A stretch of 64,000 bases of DNA from Bacteroidia bacterium (GTDB lineage Bacteria; Bacteroidota; Bacteroidia; Flavobacteriales; Flavobacteriaceae): contig JAUIGO010000005.1 of the NCBI GenBank assembly GCA_030429955.1, positions 26,349 through 90,348 of the forward strand, given 5' to 3'. This document shows positions 1 through 7,223 of this stretch, in pieces. Every line of letters starts with the position of its first letter. The first letter of the stretch is position 1. The notes beneath the pieces were generated by a model. The model ran no database searches and was not told the DNA's origin. It saw nothing but the letters and a program-made list of their open reading frames with translations. Both the position numbers and the translations under genes were made by a program.

Positions 1-222
1 ATGTTAGGCGACATCAATATTAGTGAGCCTGGAGCCTTAATTGGGTTTGCGGGACCTCGTGTTGTAAGGGATACTACAGGAAAGGAATTACCTGAAGGTT
101 TCCAAACTGCTGAGTTTGTATTGGAACATGGCTTTTTAGATTTCATCACACATAGAAAAGACCTTAAAAACAAAATAAATCTCTATATAGATCTGATTTT
201 AAATCAACCTTTAAGAGCATAA
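1..222 (+). CDS. accD: Acetyl-CoA carboxylase carboxyltransferase subunit beta, C-terminal end (partial)
   Basis: The last 73 codons of the beta subunit of the carboxyltransferase that, with AccA, moves CO2 from carboxybiotin to acetyl-CoA in the first step of fatty acid synthesis. The stretch contains [14 protein letters not shown] and [18 protein letters not shown], highly conserved near the end of AccD. The family is usually about 285 residues, so some 210 residues lie before the window. The ATG at base 1 is an internal methionine, not the start. A strong hairpin terminator follows at once, so the gene ends its transcript. Confidence 0.93.
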   Translation: MLGDINISEPGALIGFAGPRVVRDTTGKELPEGFQTAEFVLEHGFLDFITHRKDLKNKINLYIDLILNQPLRA

Positions 223-270
223 AAAAAGCGAGCTACTTCGACAGGCTCAGCAACCGAAGGCTCGCTTTTT
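222..270 (+). terminator. Rho-independent terminator after accD with repeat sequence in its arms
   Basis: AAAAAAGCGAGC at 222-233 pairs with GCTCGCTTTTT at 260-270. Inside, CTTCG (236-240) can pair with CGAAG (255-259) around a GACAGGCTCAG segment. It can act in both directions and also serves the lipoprotein gene arriving on the minus strand. The interior resembles the dispersed TCGA-centred repeats seen elsewhere in the window. Confidence 0.85.
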
Positions 271-290
271 CTTCATTAAGGCAAAAAAAT

Positions 291-1154
291 TTAATTCAAT
301 ATAATATCTACAACAGTTCCATTATCAAAGGTAAACGTTGCATTGTTGTCGCATTCACCATCGCCATAATCAAACACTCCTGAAAAGTTTGTACGCTCAA
401 CATCAATAGAGCCACTTACAAAATAATAACATATTACTTCTCTTCTTAAAGGAATCACAACCTCATAAGAATGTGTATTACCATTAACAAAAGTCGTTGT
501 CCAGTTTCCTGTAACTTCAAACACATTATCACTCCAAACACCACTATCAAAACCTTCAACCCATTCTCTCACTTTAACACCATTTCTAGAAGCTTGTGCT
601 CCATTTGGCCAAATAATAGTAATATCTGTTGTTTTTGTAAACTGCGGATTACCATTATTATTAGACAATACTTTAACTATAGTTTTTCCACCTACAATGC
701 TCTTATTGTTAAAGTAAAAATCTTCAAGAGTCTTAGTAATTGTAATCTGTTGTGCTTCTGGATCTCTGGTATAACTTAAAATCATTTTACCTTTATACGT
801 ATTTCCGTTTACAACACATCCTTCTGTGCCAAAATCAATAGTGACTTCTCTGGTCATAGCTTCAATAACTAAAGTAATCGTTACACATTCAGGGAGATTT
901 GAAATATTTCTAACAGTATTGTTTTCATCATTTGCACTACCAGTTTCAGAATCCTCTTGCGCTTCATACACTTGTATTGCAATATCATCCATAGCGTCTG
1001 ACGCTCTGTCAATTTCAGAAGACAATGCTACTTCTGAATAATCTTGCGTACCTTCTCCTTGTTCATCAGTATCATTGTTGCTGCAGGCAGTAAATACCAA
1101 TCCCACCACAACAAGAAACATCCATACATTGTTAGTTAATTTTAAATTTTTCAT
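291..1154 (-). CDS. Hypothetical lipoprotein
   Basis: 287 residues with a type II signal peptide: hydrophobic stretch at about residues 11-21 and lipobox FTAC, with the lipid-modified Cys at 24. It is followed by an acidic, Asn/Asp/Glu-rich linker typical of flavobacterial lipoproteins bound for the outer membrane. The mature part is rich in beta-strand-like segments and short Gly/Asn turns (for example YKGKMILSYT and FTFDNG) and has several Cys. I do not recognise a family. It lies alone, convergent with accD and divergent from rpsO. Confidence 0.8.
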   Translation of the reverse strand: MKNLKLTNNVWMFLVVVGLVFTACSNNDTDEQGEGTQDYSEVALSSEIDRASDAMDDIAIQVYEAQEDSETGSANDENNTVRNISNLPECVTITLVIEAMTREVTIDFGTEGCVVNGNTYKGKMILSYTRDPEAQQITITKTLEDFYFNNKSIVGGKTIVKVLSNNNGNPQFTKTTDITIIWPNGAQASRNGVKVREWVEGFDSGVWSDNVFEVTGNWTTTFVNGNTHSYEVVIPLRREVICYYFVSGSIDVERTNFSGVFDYGDGECDNNATFTFDNGTVVDIILN

Positions 1155-1248
1155 AATTGTTTTTTTATGTTAATATAATGTTAAGACCTAATCATTTGCA
1201 AAAGGTTTAATACCGTTTATCGAAAAGATTTAATCTAGTACTTAAACG

Positions 1249-1278
1249 TTTGTAAATCATTATTATTTATTATATTTG
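1249..1278 (+). promoter_or_regulatory. Bacteroidota promoter of rpsO
   Basis: TTTG at 1249-1252 and TATATTTG at 1271-1278, separated by 18 bases, match the Bacteroidota -33/-7 consensus (TTG, about 19 bases, TAnnTTTG). Transcription should begin near 1283-1285, leaving a leader of about 50 bases. An upstream in-frame ATG at 1283 would sit at the transcription start, which supports the ATG at 1334. Confidence 0.75.
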
Positions 1279-1333
1279 CACCTTGATTCGAAAATCGAGT
1301 CAGTACATAACAATCATTTACAATAATATTAGC

Positions 1334-1603
1334 ATGTATTTAGATCAAAAAGAAAAAGAGGCAATCTTTAAAAAACACGGTAAAAACGCAAAGGACACAG
1401 GGACTTCTGAAGGACAGATTGCGTTGTTTACTTACAGAATCAATCACTTAACTGAGCATTTAAAAAACAATCGTAAAGATTACAATACTGAGCGTTCATT
1501 AGTAAAACTAGTAGGAAAACGTCGTTCATTACTAGATTACTTAGCAAAGAAAGATATTTTAAGATATCGTGCCATAGTAAAAGAATTAGGATTAAGAAAA
1601 TAA
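1334..1603 (+). CDS. rpsO: 30S ribosomal protein S15
   Basis: 89 residues, the standard length of bacterial S15, which binds 16S rRNA early in assembly of the central domain of the small subunit. The segments GTSEGQIALFTYRINHLTEHL and LVGKRRSLLDYL are diagnostic. The start at 1334 gives the usual N terminus MYLDQKEK; a longer in-frame reading from 1283 adds 17 residues not found in the family and begins at the predicted transcription start. It precedes pnp, the classical rpsO-pnp order, but a terminator and a repeat element lie between the two. Confidence 0.97.
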   Translation: MYLDQKEKEAIFKKHGKNAKDTGTSEGQIALFTYRINHLTEHLKNNRKDYNTERSLVKLVGKRRSLLDYLAKKDILRYRAIVKELGLRK

Positions 1604-1610
1604 TCACATT

Positions 1611-1636
1611 AAGAGGCTTTTTAGCCTCTTTTTTGT
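1611..1636 (+). terminator. Terminator after rpsO
   Basis: AAGAGGCT at 1611-1618 pairs with AGCCTCTT at 1623-1630 over a short T-rich loop, followed by a T run to about 1634. It lies eight bases after the rpsO stop, so pnp is probably transcribed mainly from its own promoter or by read-through. Confidence 0.85.
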
Positions 1637-1655
1637 TTAAAAATAATTAGTTACA

Positions 1656-1764
1656 TGTCATTACGAGTAGTGTAACAAGCCTGTGCTGAGCGCAGTCGAA
1701 GCGTGGTAATCTTTTAAAAGATAAGCAGATTGCCACATCACGTAAAAACGTGATTCGCAATGAC
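1656..1764. repeat. Dispersed imperfect palindrome between rpsO and pnp
   Basis: The outer ends TGTCATTACGA (1656-1666) and TCGCAATGACA (1754-1764) are inverted copies with one mismatch. Inside are GAGCGCAGTCGAAG (about 1688-1701), a nested inverted pair TGGTAATCT and AGATTGCCA, and a perfect hairpin ATCACGT-AAAA-ACGTGAT at 1737-1754. The same core word recurs near 39121-39180. Elements of this kind are common between genes in flavobacterial genomes and code for nothing I can see. Confidence 0.75.
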
Positions 1765-1786
1765 AAACTAGAAGAAGCTATTTACA

Positions 1787-1887
1787 GTTTTTCATTGGTC
1801 ACAACACACAACAACTACAACAACACAACGACCATTGTTTAACAGTTTTTATTGTTCATTTTGACAAGTTCAATGACCAATAAAAAC
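1787..1887 (+). promoter_or_regulatory. Long-range inverted repeat in the pnp leader
   Basis: GTTTTTC-ATTGGTCA at 1787-1801 is the inverse of TGACCAATAAAAAC at 1874-1887, apart from one extra C. The arms enclose 72 bases, and the right arm ends 17 bases before the pnp ATG. In transcript form this would be a long-range stem closing just before the start codon. In E. coli the pnp leader forms a stem processed by RNase III as part of PNPase autoregulation; a similar role here is inference. Confidence 0.4.
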
Positions 1888-1904
1888 AAGAATTAAAAAA
1901 ATTT

Positions 1905-4157
1905 ATGATTCCAAAAGTTTTTAGAGAGGTCATTGACCTTGGTGATGGTAGAGAAATCTCCATCGAAACCGGAAAATTAGCAAAACAGGCACATGGTTCT
2001 GTTGTTGTTCAATCTGGAAAATGTATGCTGTTATGTACAGTTGTTTCCAATTACAAACAAAGTGATGTTGACTTTTTACCTTTAACAGTAGATTATCGTG
2101 AAAAATTTGCCGCTGCTGGACGTTATCCAGGAGGCTTCTTCAAAAGAGAAGCCAGACCTAGTGATGGTGAAGTATTAACAATGCGTTTAGTAGATCGTGT
2201 TTTACGCCCATTATTCCCAAAAGATTATCATGCTGAAACTCAAGTAATGATTCAGTTAATGTCTCATGACGATGAAGTGATGCCTGATGCTATGGCAGGA
2301 TTAGCGGCTTCTGCTGCAATTCAATTATCTGACATTCCTTTTGAAACTCCAATTTCTGAAGCTAGAGTTGGTCGTGTTAATGGAGAATTCATTGTCAATC
2401 CAACTTTAGCACAATTAGCAGAATCTGACATTGATATGATGATTGGAGCTTCTGCTGATTCTGTGATGATGGTTGAAGGCGAAATGGATGAGATTTCAGA
2501 AGAAGAAATGGCTGAAGCCATTAAATTTGCTCACGAAGCAATTAAAGTACAATGTGCTGCTCAAGTTAGATTGGCTGAAGCATTTGGTAAAAAAGAAACT
2601 CGTGAATATGAACCTGAAAGAGAAGACGAAGAGTTGGCGAAGAAAATTCACGACATGGCTTACGACAAAGTGTATGCTGTTGCAAAAGCAGGTTCTTCAA
2701 AACATGAAAGAAGTGCTGCTTTTGATGCTATCAAAGAAGACATCAAGGCAACTTTCTCAGAAGAGGAATTAGAAGATTACGGCGGAATGGTATCTAAATA
2801 CTACTATAAAGCTGAAAAAGCTGCTATACGTGACCTCACTTTAAATGAAGGTTTGCGTTTAGATGGTCGTAAAACAACAGATATTAGACCAATTTGGTGT
2901 GAAGTAGATTATTTACCATCAACACATGGTTCTTCAATATTTACGCGTGGTGAAACTCAAGCTTTGGCAACTGTAACTTTAGGGACATCAAGAGAAGCAA
3001 ACCAAATAGACATGCCTTCATTTGAAGGTGAAGAACGCTTCTATTTACATTACAACTTCCCTCCTTTTTCAACTGGTGAAGCAAGGCCTATTCGTGGAAC
3101 CTCACGTCGAGAAGTTGGACATGGTAACTTAGCACAACGTGCTTTAAAACGTATGGTTCCTGAAGATTGCCCTTATACGGTTCGTGTAGTTTCAGAAGTG
3201 TTAGAATCTAACGGTTCGTCTTCTATGGCAACTGTTTGTTCTGGTACTATGGCGTTAATGGATGCTGGTGTACAATTAAAGAAACCTGTTTCTGGGATTG
3301 CTATGGGATTGATTTCTGATGCTGAATCTGGAAAATACGCTGTTCTTTCTGATATTTTAGGTGATGAAGATCACTTAGGTGATATGGACTTTAAAGTTAC
3401 AGGAACTGCAGATGGTATTACGGCTTGCCAAATGGATATTAAAGTAAAAGGATTGTCTTACGAAATTCTTGTAAAAGCATTAAAACAAGCAAGGGAAGGC
3501 CGTTTGCATATATTAGGGAAATTGGTTGAAACCATTGCACAACCAAATGCAGATGTAAAAGCACATGCACCGAAAATGATTACAAGAAGAATTCCTAACG
3601 AATTTATTGGTGCATTAATTGGTCCTGGAGGAAAAGTGATTCAGGAGTTGCAAAAAGAAACAAAAACCACTATTGTTATCAATGAAGATCCTGTAACTGA
3701 AGAGGGAATCGTTGAAATTCTTGGAACTGACCAAAACGGTATTGATAAAGTATTGGCTAAAATTGATTCGTTAATGTTTAAACCGGAAGTTGGCAGTATT
3801 TACGAAGTGAAAGTTATTAAAATGCTTGATTTTGGTGCCGTTGTAGAATATACCGAAGCTCCAGGAAACGAAGTGTTGTTACACGTAAGCGAACTGGCTT
3901 GGGAACGTACAGAAAATGTATCTGATGTTGTTAATATGGGAGACGTTTTTGATGTGAAATACTTTGGTGTAGACTCTAGGACCAAAAAAGAAAAGGTGTC
4001 TAGAAAAGCCATCTTGCCAAAACCAGAAGGTTTTAAAGAGAGACCTCCAAGAGATAACAATAATCGTGGTGGTGGACGCGATAACAGAGGGAGAGACAAT
4101 AGAGGGCGTGACAACCGTCGTGACGATAGAAAACCTAGAGACGATAAAAGGGACTAA
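1905..4157 (+). CDS. pnp: Polyribonucleotide nucleotidyltransferase (PNPase)
   Basis: 750 residues. A trimeric 3'-to-5' exonuclease that degrades RNA by phosphorolysis and can also add tails. Order of parts: first RNase PH domain (about 1-145), alpha-helical region, second RNase PH domain (about 325-545), KH domain with IGPGGKVIQ near residue 572, S1 domain starting near 628, and a tail from about 704 rich in Arg, Asp, Gly and Asn (RG/RD repeats). The basic tail is longer and more repetitive than in E. coli and probably helps RNA binding. Start ATG 1905 gives the family N terminus. Confidence 0.97.
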   Translation: MIPKVFREVIDLGDGREISIETGKLAKQAHGSVVVQSGKCMLLCTVVSNYKQSDVDFLPLTVDYREKFAAAGRYPGGFFKREARPSDGEVLTMRLVDRVLRPLFPKDYHAETQVMIQLMSHDDEVMPDAMAGLAASAAIQLSDIPFETPISEARVGRVNGEFIVNPTLAQLAESDIDMMIGASADSVMMVEGEMDEISEEEMAEAIKFAHEAIKVQCAAQVRLAEAFGKKETREYEPEREDEELAKKIHDMAYDKVYAVAKAGSSKHERSAAFDAIKEDIKATFSEEELEDYGGMVSKYYYKAEKAAIRDLTLNEGLRLDGRKTTDIRPIWCEVDYLPSTHGSSIFTRGETQALATVTLGTSREANQIDMPSFEGEERFYLHYNFPPFSTGEARPIRGTSRREVGHGNLAQRALKRMVPEDCPYTVRVVSEVLESNGSSSMATVCSGTMALMDAGVQLKKPVSGIAMGLISDAESGKYAVLSDILGDEDHLGDMDFKVTGTADGITACQMDIKVKGLSYEILVKALKQAREGRLHILGKLVETIAQPNADVKAHAPKMITRRIPNEFIGALIGPGGKVIQELQKETKTTIVINEDPVTEEGIVEILGTDQNGIDKVLAKIDSLMFKPEVGSIYEVKVIKMLDFGAVVEYTEAPGNEVLLHVSELAWERTENVSDVVNMGDVFDVKYFGVDSRTKKEKVSRKAILPKPEGFKERPPRDNNNRGGGRDNRGRDNRGRDNRRDDRKPRDDKRD

Positions 4158-4179
4158 TATTTAGTTTTTATTGATAACA

Positions 4180-4212
4180 AAACCTCGCAATAATTATTGC
4201 GAGGTTTTTTTT
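4180..4212 (+). terminator. Terminator after pnp
   Basis: AACCTCGCAATAA (4181-4193) and TTATTGCGAGGTT (4194-4206) form a near-perfect stem followed by a run of T to 4212, 23 bases after the pnp stop. Confidence 0.9.
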
Positions 4213-4282
4213 AACAATTCCAACAAACGTTAAAACTCGTTAAAAATTTGGATTTTTCATAAATTTCACTATATTACTAGCT

Positions 4283-4657
4283 ATGACATTTAGCGACAAA
4301 CAAGAACATTCAGATTTTTTAGAAACCTCGGTAAACTATTTGCAAAATTTGGGTTACGAAAACATTAAAGCAGATATTGAAGGTTATGAAACGCCTAAAT
4401 CCTATCACAAAAAAGGAAGTGATGTGACCATAACCCCAGATATAGTTGCCGAAAAAGAAGGTAGAAAGCACATTTTTGACATCAGTTTAAAAACCTCAAA
4501 AACCAATTTATTAAAGTCAAAGTGGATTTTCTTAAACACTCTAAGTGCACTTAAGTCTCACAATTTTAGGTTAATAACAACTCGTGGGCATTACAAATTC
4601 ACTGATGAAATGCTAAGTGACATTAATCTCAAAGACAAAAAATTAATAAAACTTTGA
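4283..4657 (+). CDS. Conserved-looking small protein, possible PD-(D/E)XK nuclease fold
   Basis: 124 residues, no signal peptide or membrane segment. A helical N-terminal part (10-25, ending NLGYENIKAD) is followed by TPDIV at 51-55 and the strand HIFDISLK at 63-70. The spacing of Pro52-Asp53, then Asp66-x-Ser68-x-Lys70 after a Gly/Arg turn, resembles the beta-hairpin of restriction-endonuclease-like folds (PD ... D/E/S-x-K), as in small proteins of the YraN/Holliday-resolvase type. The match is by eye only and the canonical acidic residue two before Lys is Ser. It lies between pnp and rpoD, each with its own terminator region. Confidence 0.55.
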   Translation: MTFSDKQEHSDFLETSVNYLQNLGYENIKADIEGYETPKSYHKKGSDVTITPDIVAEKEGRKHIFDISLKTSKTNLLKSKWIFLNTLSALKSHNFRLITTRGHYKFTDEMLSDINLKDKKLIKL

Positions 4658-4745
4658 TTTTTTTGTAACATTTCATCCCTACTTTACGTATAACTATACG
4701 ACAAGAGTATTAATCCCAATTAATTTAAAAGAAAGAGACCTTTAG

Positions 4746-5609
4746 ATGAGACAACTTAAAATTACGAAGCAGGTTACCAATAGAGAAACTGCATCGTTAG
4801 ACAAATACCTACAAGAAATTGGAAAAGTTGACTTAATTACAGCAGACGAAGAAGTAGAATTGGCACAGCGAATTAAAGCTGGCGATCAGATAGCTTTAGA
4901 AAAATTGACTAAAGCTAACTTGCGTTTTGTAGTTTCTGTAGCAAAGCAATACCAAAATCAAGGTTTAACATTACCAGATTTGATAAATGAAGGTAATTTA
5001 GGGCTCATCAAAGCAGCACAACGTTTTGATGAAACTCGTGGTTTTAAATTTATATCGTATGCTGTTTGGTGGATTCGTCAATCCATTTTACAAGCATTGG
5101 CAGAGCAATCTCGTATTGTACGTTTGCCTTTGAACAAAATTGGTTCTATTAACAAAATCAATAAAACCTATGCATTCTTAGAGCAATCTCACGAGCGTCC
5201 ACCAAGTGCGGAAGAAATTGCTAAAGAACTGGATATGACTATTAATGACGTAAAAGAATCGATGAAGAATTCTGGACGTCACGTCAGTATGGATGCGCCT
5301 TTAGTTGAAGGTGAAGATTCAAACCTCTACGATGTACTTCGTAGTGGCGAATCTCCAAATCCTGATAAAGATTTATTGCACGAATCATTACGTACAGAAA
5401 TTGAACGTGCTTTAGAAACATTAACACCTCGTGAAGCAGATGTTATTCGTTTGTACTTTGGCTTAGGAAATCAACATCCTATGACCTTAGAAGAAATTGG
5501 CGAAACGTTTGATTTAACTCGTGAGCGTGTAAGACAAATTAAAGAAAAAGCTATTCGTAGATTAAAACATACGTCTAGAAGTAAAATATTAAAAACATAT
5601 TTAGGATAG
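4746..5609 (+). CDS. rpoD: RNA polymerase primary sigma factor, short Bacteroidota type
   Basis: 287 residues. The housekeeping sigma factor that reads TAnnTTTG promoters in this phylum. Region 1.2 at about 17-50 ([20 protein letters not shown]), region 2 at about 58-128 ([40 protein letters not shown]), region 3 at about 130-205, and region 4 helix-turn-helix at about 250-280 ([20 protein letters not shown]). Region 1.1 and the non-conserved insertion of the E. coli protein are absent, as is normal for Bacteroidota. Followed by a strong terminator. Confidence 0.95.
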   Translation: MRQLKITKQVTNRETASLDKYLQEIGKVDLITADEEVELAQRIKAGDQIALEKLTKANLRFVVSVAKQYQNQGLTLPDLINEGNLGLIKAAQRFDETRGFKFISYAVWWIRQSILQALAEQSRIVRLPLNKIGSINKINKTYAFLEQSHERPPSAEEIAKELDMTINDVKESMKNSGRHVSMDAPLVEGEDSNLYDVLRSGESPNPDKDLLHESLRTEIERALETLTPREADVIRLYFGLGNQHPMTLEEIGETFDLTRERVRQIKEKAIRRLKHTSRSKILKTYLG

Positions 5610-5643
5610 TATTTTGTATATTTACAACTAAATAATGACTACA

Positions 5644-5670
5644 AACAGTTATCATAACTGTTCGTTTTTT
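5644..5670 (+). terminator. Terminator after rpoD
   Basis: AACAGTTAT (5644-5652) and ATAACTGTT (5654-5662) form a perfect 9-pair stem with a very small loop, then CG and six T. First of three consecutive hairpins between rpoD and rpe. Confidence 0.85.
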
Positions 5671-5681
5671 GATTGATGAAA

Positions 5682-5708
5682 GAACCCAGAGCTGATTACT
5701 CTGGGTTC
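5682..5708. terminator. Second hairpin between rpoD and rpe
   Basis: GAACCCAGAG (5682-5691) pairs perfectly with CTCTGGGTTC (5699-5708) across a 7-base loop, followed by ATTTTG. It may be a back-up terminator for rpoD; the T run is short. Confidence 0.6.
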
Positions 5709-5732
5709 ATTTTGTAAAGCCCATCCCTAAAT

Positions 5733-5751
5733 CCCTTCCCAAAGGGAAGGG
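5733..5751. repeat. GC-rich hairpin upstream of rpe
   Basis: CCCTTCCC (5733-5740), AAA, GGGAAGGG (5744-5751): a perfect 8-pair hairpin that is much richer in GC than its surroundings. Its position, 19 bases before the rpe -7 box, overlaps where a -33 element would lie. Similar CCCTTCCC-AAA-GGGAAGGG words recur between genes in flavobacteria. Confidence 0.6.
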
Positions 5752-5769
5752 ACTATGAAAAGACTTTTC

Positions 5770-5777
5770 TATCTTTG
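5770..5777 (+). promoter_or_regulatory. -7 promoter box of rpe
   Basis: TATCTTTG matches TAnnTTTG. It lies 19 bases before the ATG at 5797 and inside a longer in-frame reading from 5755, so it excludes that earlier start. No clear -33 TTG is visible. Confidence 0.55.
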
Positions 5778-5796
5778 CACAAACAAACTACAACTA

Positions 5797-6355
5797 ATGA
5801 GTAAATTAATTGCACCTTCAATCCTAGCAGCCGATTTTGCCAACCTTCAACACGACATAGAAATGGTAAACCAAAGTGAAGCTGACTGGTTTCATATTGA
5901 TATTATGGATGGCGTTTTTGTGCCAAACATTTCCTTCGGAATGCCAGTTTTAAAAGCCTGTACATTACGAAGCTTGCACACACTTACACAGAACGCTTCA
6001 AGCCATAAAAGCAGAAGGCATGCAAGCAGGAGTTGCATTGAATCCACATACTAACATTAATGTATTGGAAGACACCATTAATGATATTGATTTGGTTTGC
6101 CTGATGAGTGTAAATCCTGGATTTGGAGGACAAAGTTTTATTGAAAACACATACAACAAAGTAAAACAGCTTAAAGCGTTAATTGAGCGTAAAGGTGCTA
6201 ACACCAAAATTGAAATTGATGGTGGAGTTACTGACAAAAACGCCAAACAATTGGTTGATGCTGGAGCAGATGTATTGGTTGCTGGTAGTTTTGTGTTTAG
6301 AAGTGAAAATTCTTTGGATATAATTAAGGATTTGAAAGCGATTGCTAATAGTTAG
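5797..6355 (+). pseudogene. rpe: Ribulose-phosphate 3-epimerase with internal deletion and frameshift
   Basis: The gene for the pentose-phosphate enzyme that interconverts ribulose-5-P and xylulose-5-P. The first part, MSKLIAPSILAADFANLQ to GMPVLKA, reads normally up to about 5958. The next family segment, VHYEACTHLH then LQAIKAEGMQAGVALNPHTN, continues in another frame from 5960, through CLMSVNPGFGGQSF, KIEIDGG and ADVLVAGSFVF to the stop at 6355. What is missing is the stretch that normally holds DVHLMI and the strand before TVHYEA, roughly 35 codons. The span is 559 bases, not a multiple of three, against about 660 for an intact gene. DVHLM carries a metal-binding His, so neither fragment should be active. 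Real mutation or assembly error cannot be told apart here. Confidence 0.85.
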
Positions 6356-6380
6356 TAGTTTTATAAAACTCAAAATAGAG

Positions 6381-6833
6381 ATGGAGCTTAAGCCAAATGT
6401 TGGTCTTGAAAATATAAAATTTGGAATGTTCCAAAAAATGATATATGAAACTCTTGGATTACCTGATAAAATTAGGGAAGATGAGGATGACTCAGATAAT
6501 ATTTATTTAGAATATAATAAACTAAAGATTCGATTAACAATTTATAAAAACGAGGATTTTAGATTAGGTTATTTATGCACTTCTAATCCTAATTTGACTT
6601 ATAACAATTTGAAATTAATTGATTGTGACGTTGATTGGGTAAAAGATAAAGTCTTTGGTAATTTAATTCATAATTGGGAAATTGATAACTATGATACTTT
6701 CTCTACTCATGGAGACGACAAATATTGGATTACTCTTAATGTTGAATATGGAAGAGTTATTAGTTTAGAATTGGGAGCTCCTTGGAAAAATGAAGAAGAA
6801 TATGATTGGCCTAATCAACTGGAGGTTAAATAA
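6381..6833 (+). CDS. Hypothetical acidic cytoplasmic protein
   Basis: 150 residues from the ATG at 6381; an in-frame start at 6342 would overlap the end of rpe and adds an unlikely N terminus. No signal peptide or membrane segment. The opening pattern GLENIKFGMFQKMIYETLG then PDKI resembles a widespread small-protein pattern in which a FGM helix precedes LGxPD; members are often annotated as hypothetical or found beside toxins. The rest is rich in Asp, Glu, Tyr and Trp. No family is assigned. It starts 25 bases after the broken rpe and converges with the GIY-YIG-like gene. Confidence 0.7.
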   Translation: MELKPNVGLENIKFGMFQKMIYETLGLPDKIREDEDDSDNIYLEYNKLKIRLTIYKNEDFRLGYLCTSNPNLTYNNLKLIDCDVDWVKDKVFGNLIHNWEIDNYDTFSTHGDDKYWITLNVEYGRVISLELGAPWKNEEEYDWPNQLEVK

Positions 6834-6869
6834 TGTCAGAACACAATCTTTTAGCAATACTAAAGAATT

Positions 6870-7220
6870 TCAATTAAACCAAACCGCATAACGTTGTCGT
6901 CTTAACTCAAAAGCCAAGGTTTCTTCCATTTTTAACGCTTCTGCTCTAGTAGTAATTGGATTGATATGATTATAGAGACTAGGTCTTAAGTACATGCCAT
7001 ATTTTTCAACAATATTAGACGAAATTTTATAACCCTTTTTATTTCTGTAACCTGTTTTATGTTGCTCAAAACGTTCTTTTGGTGTTTTGCTCGTCATACC
7101 AACATACAAACATTCTAACACGCCATTAAACTGAGGATTGGCTTCCCTAAACTTTCGATTTTCTGAAAACACACGTTTGGAGAGCTCTACAACATAAATA
7201 TAATATTGCACCTTAGCCAT
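6870..7220 (-). CDS. GIY-YIG-like nuclease-fold protein
   Basis: 116 residues. The start carries YYIYVVEL (6-13), equivalent to the GIY motif, and CLYVGMTSKTPKERFEQH (37-54), equivalent to YIG followed by the conserved helix with Arg50. A Glu pair at 99-100 is in the place of the metal-binding Glu. Together these cover the expected GIY-YIG catalytic positions. Small stand-alone members occur in many bacteria and their substrates are mostly unknown. It lies three bases downstream of the MtfA-like gene and is probably co-transcribed with it. Confidence 0.7.
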   Translation of the reverse strand: MAKVQYYIYVVELSKRVFSENRKFREANPQFNGVLECLYVGMTSKTPKERFEQHKTGYRNKKGYKISSNIVEKYGMYLRPSLYNHINPITTRAEALKMEETLAFELRRQRYAVWFN

Positions 7221-7223
7221 AAA

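Noticed and set aside
1..222. ATG at base 1 as the start of a small protein
   Set aside because: The residues are the conserved C terminus of AccD, so the methionine is internal and the gene is cut by the window edge.
5797..6355. Programmed frameshift in rpe
   Set aside because: A whole family segment of about 35 residues is missing at the frame change, and there is no slippery sequence; deletion or assembly error fits better.
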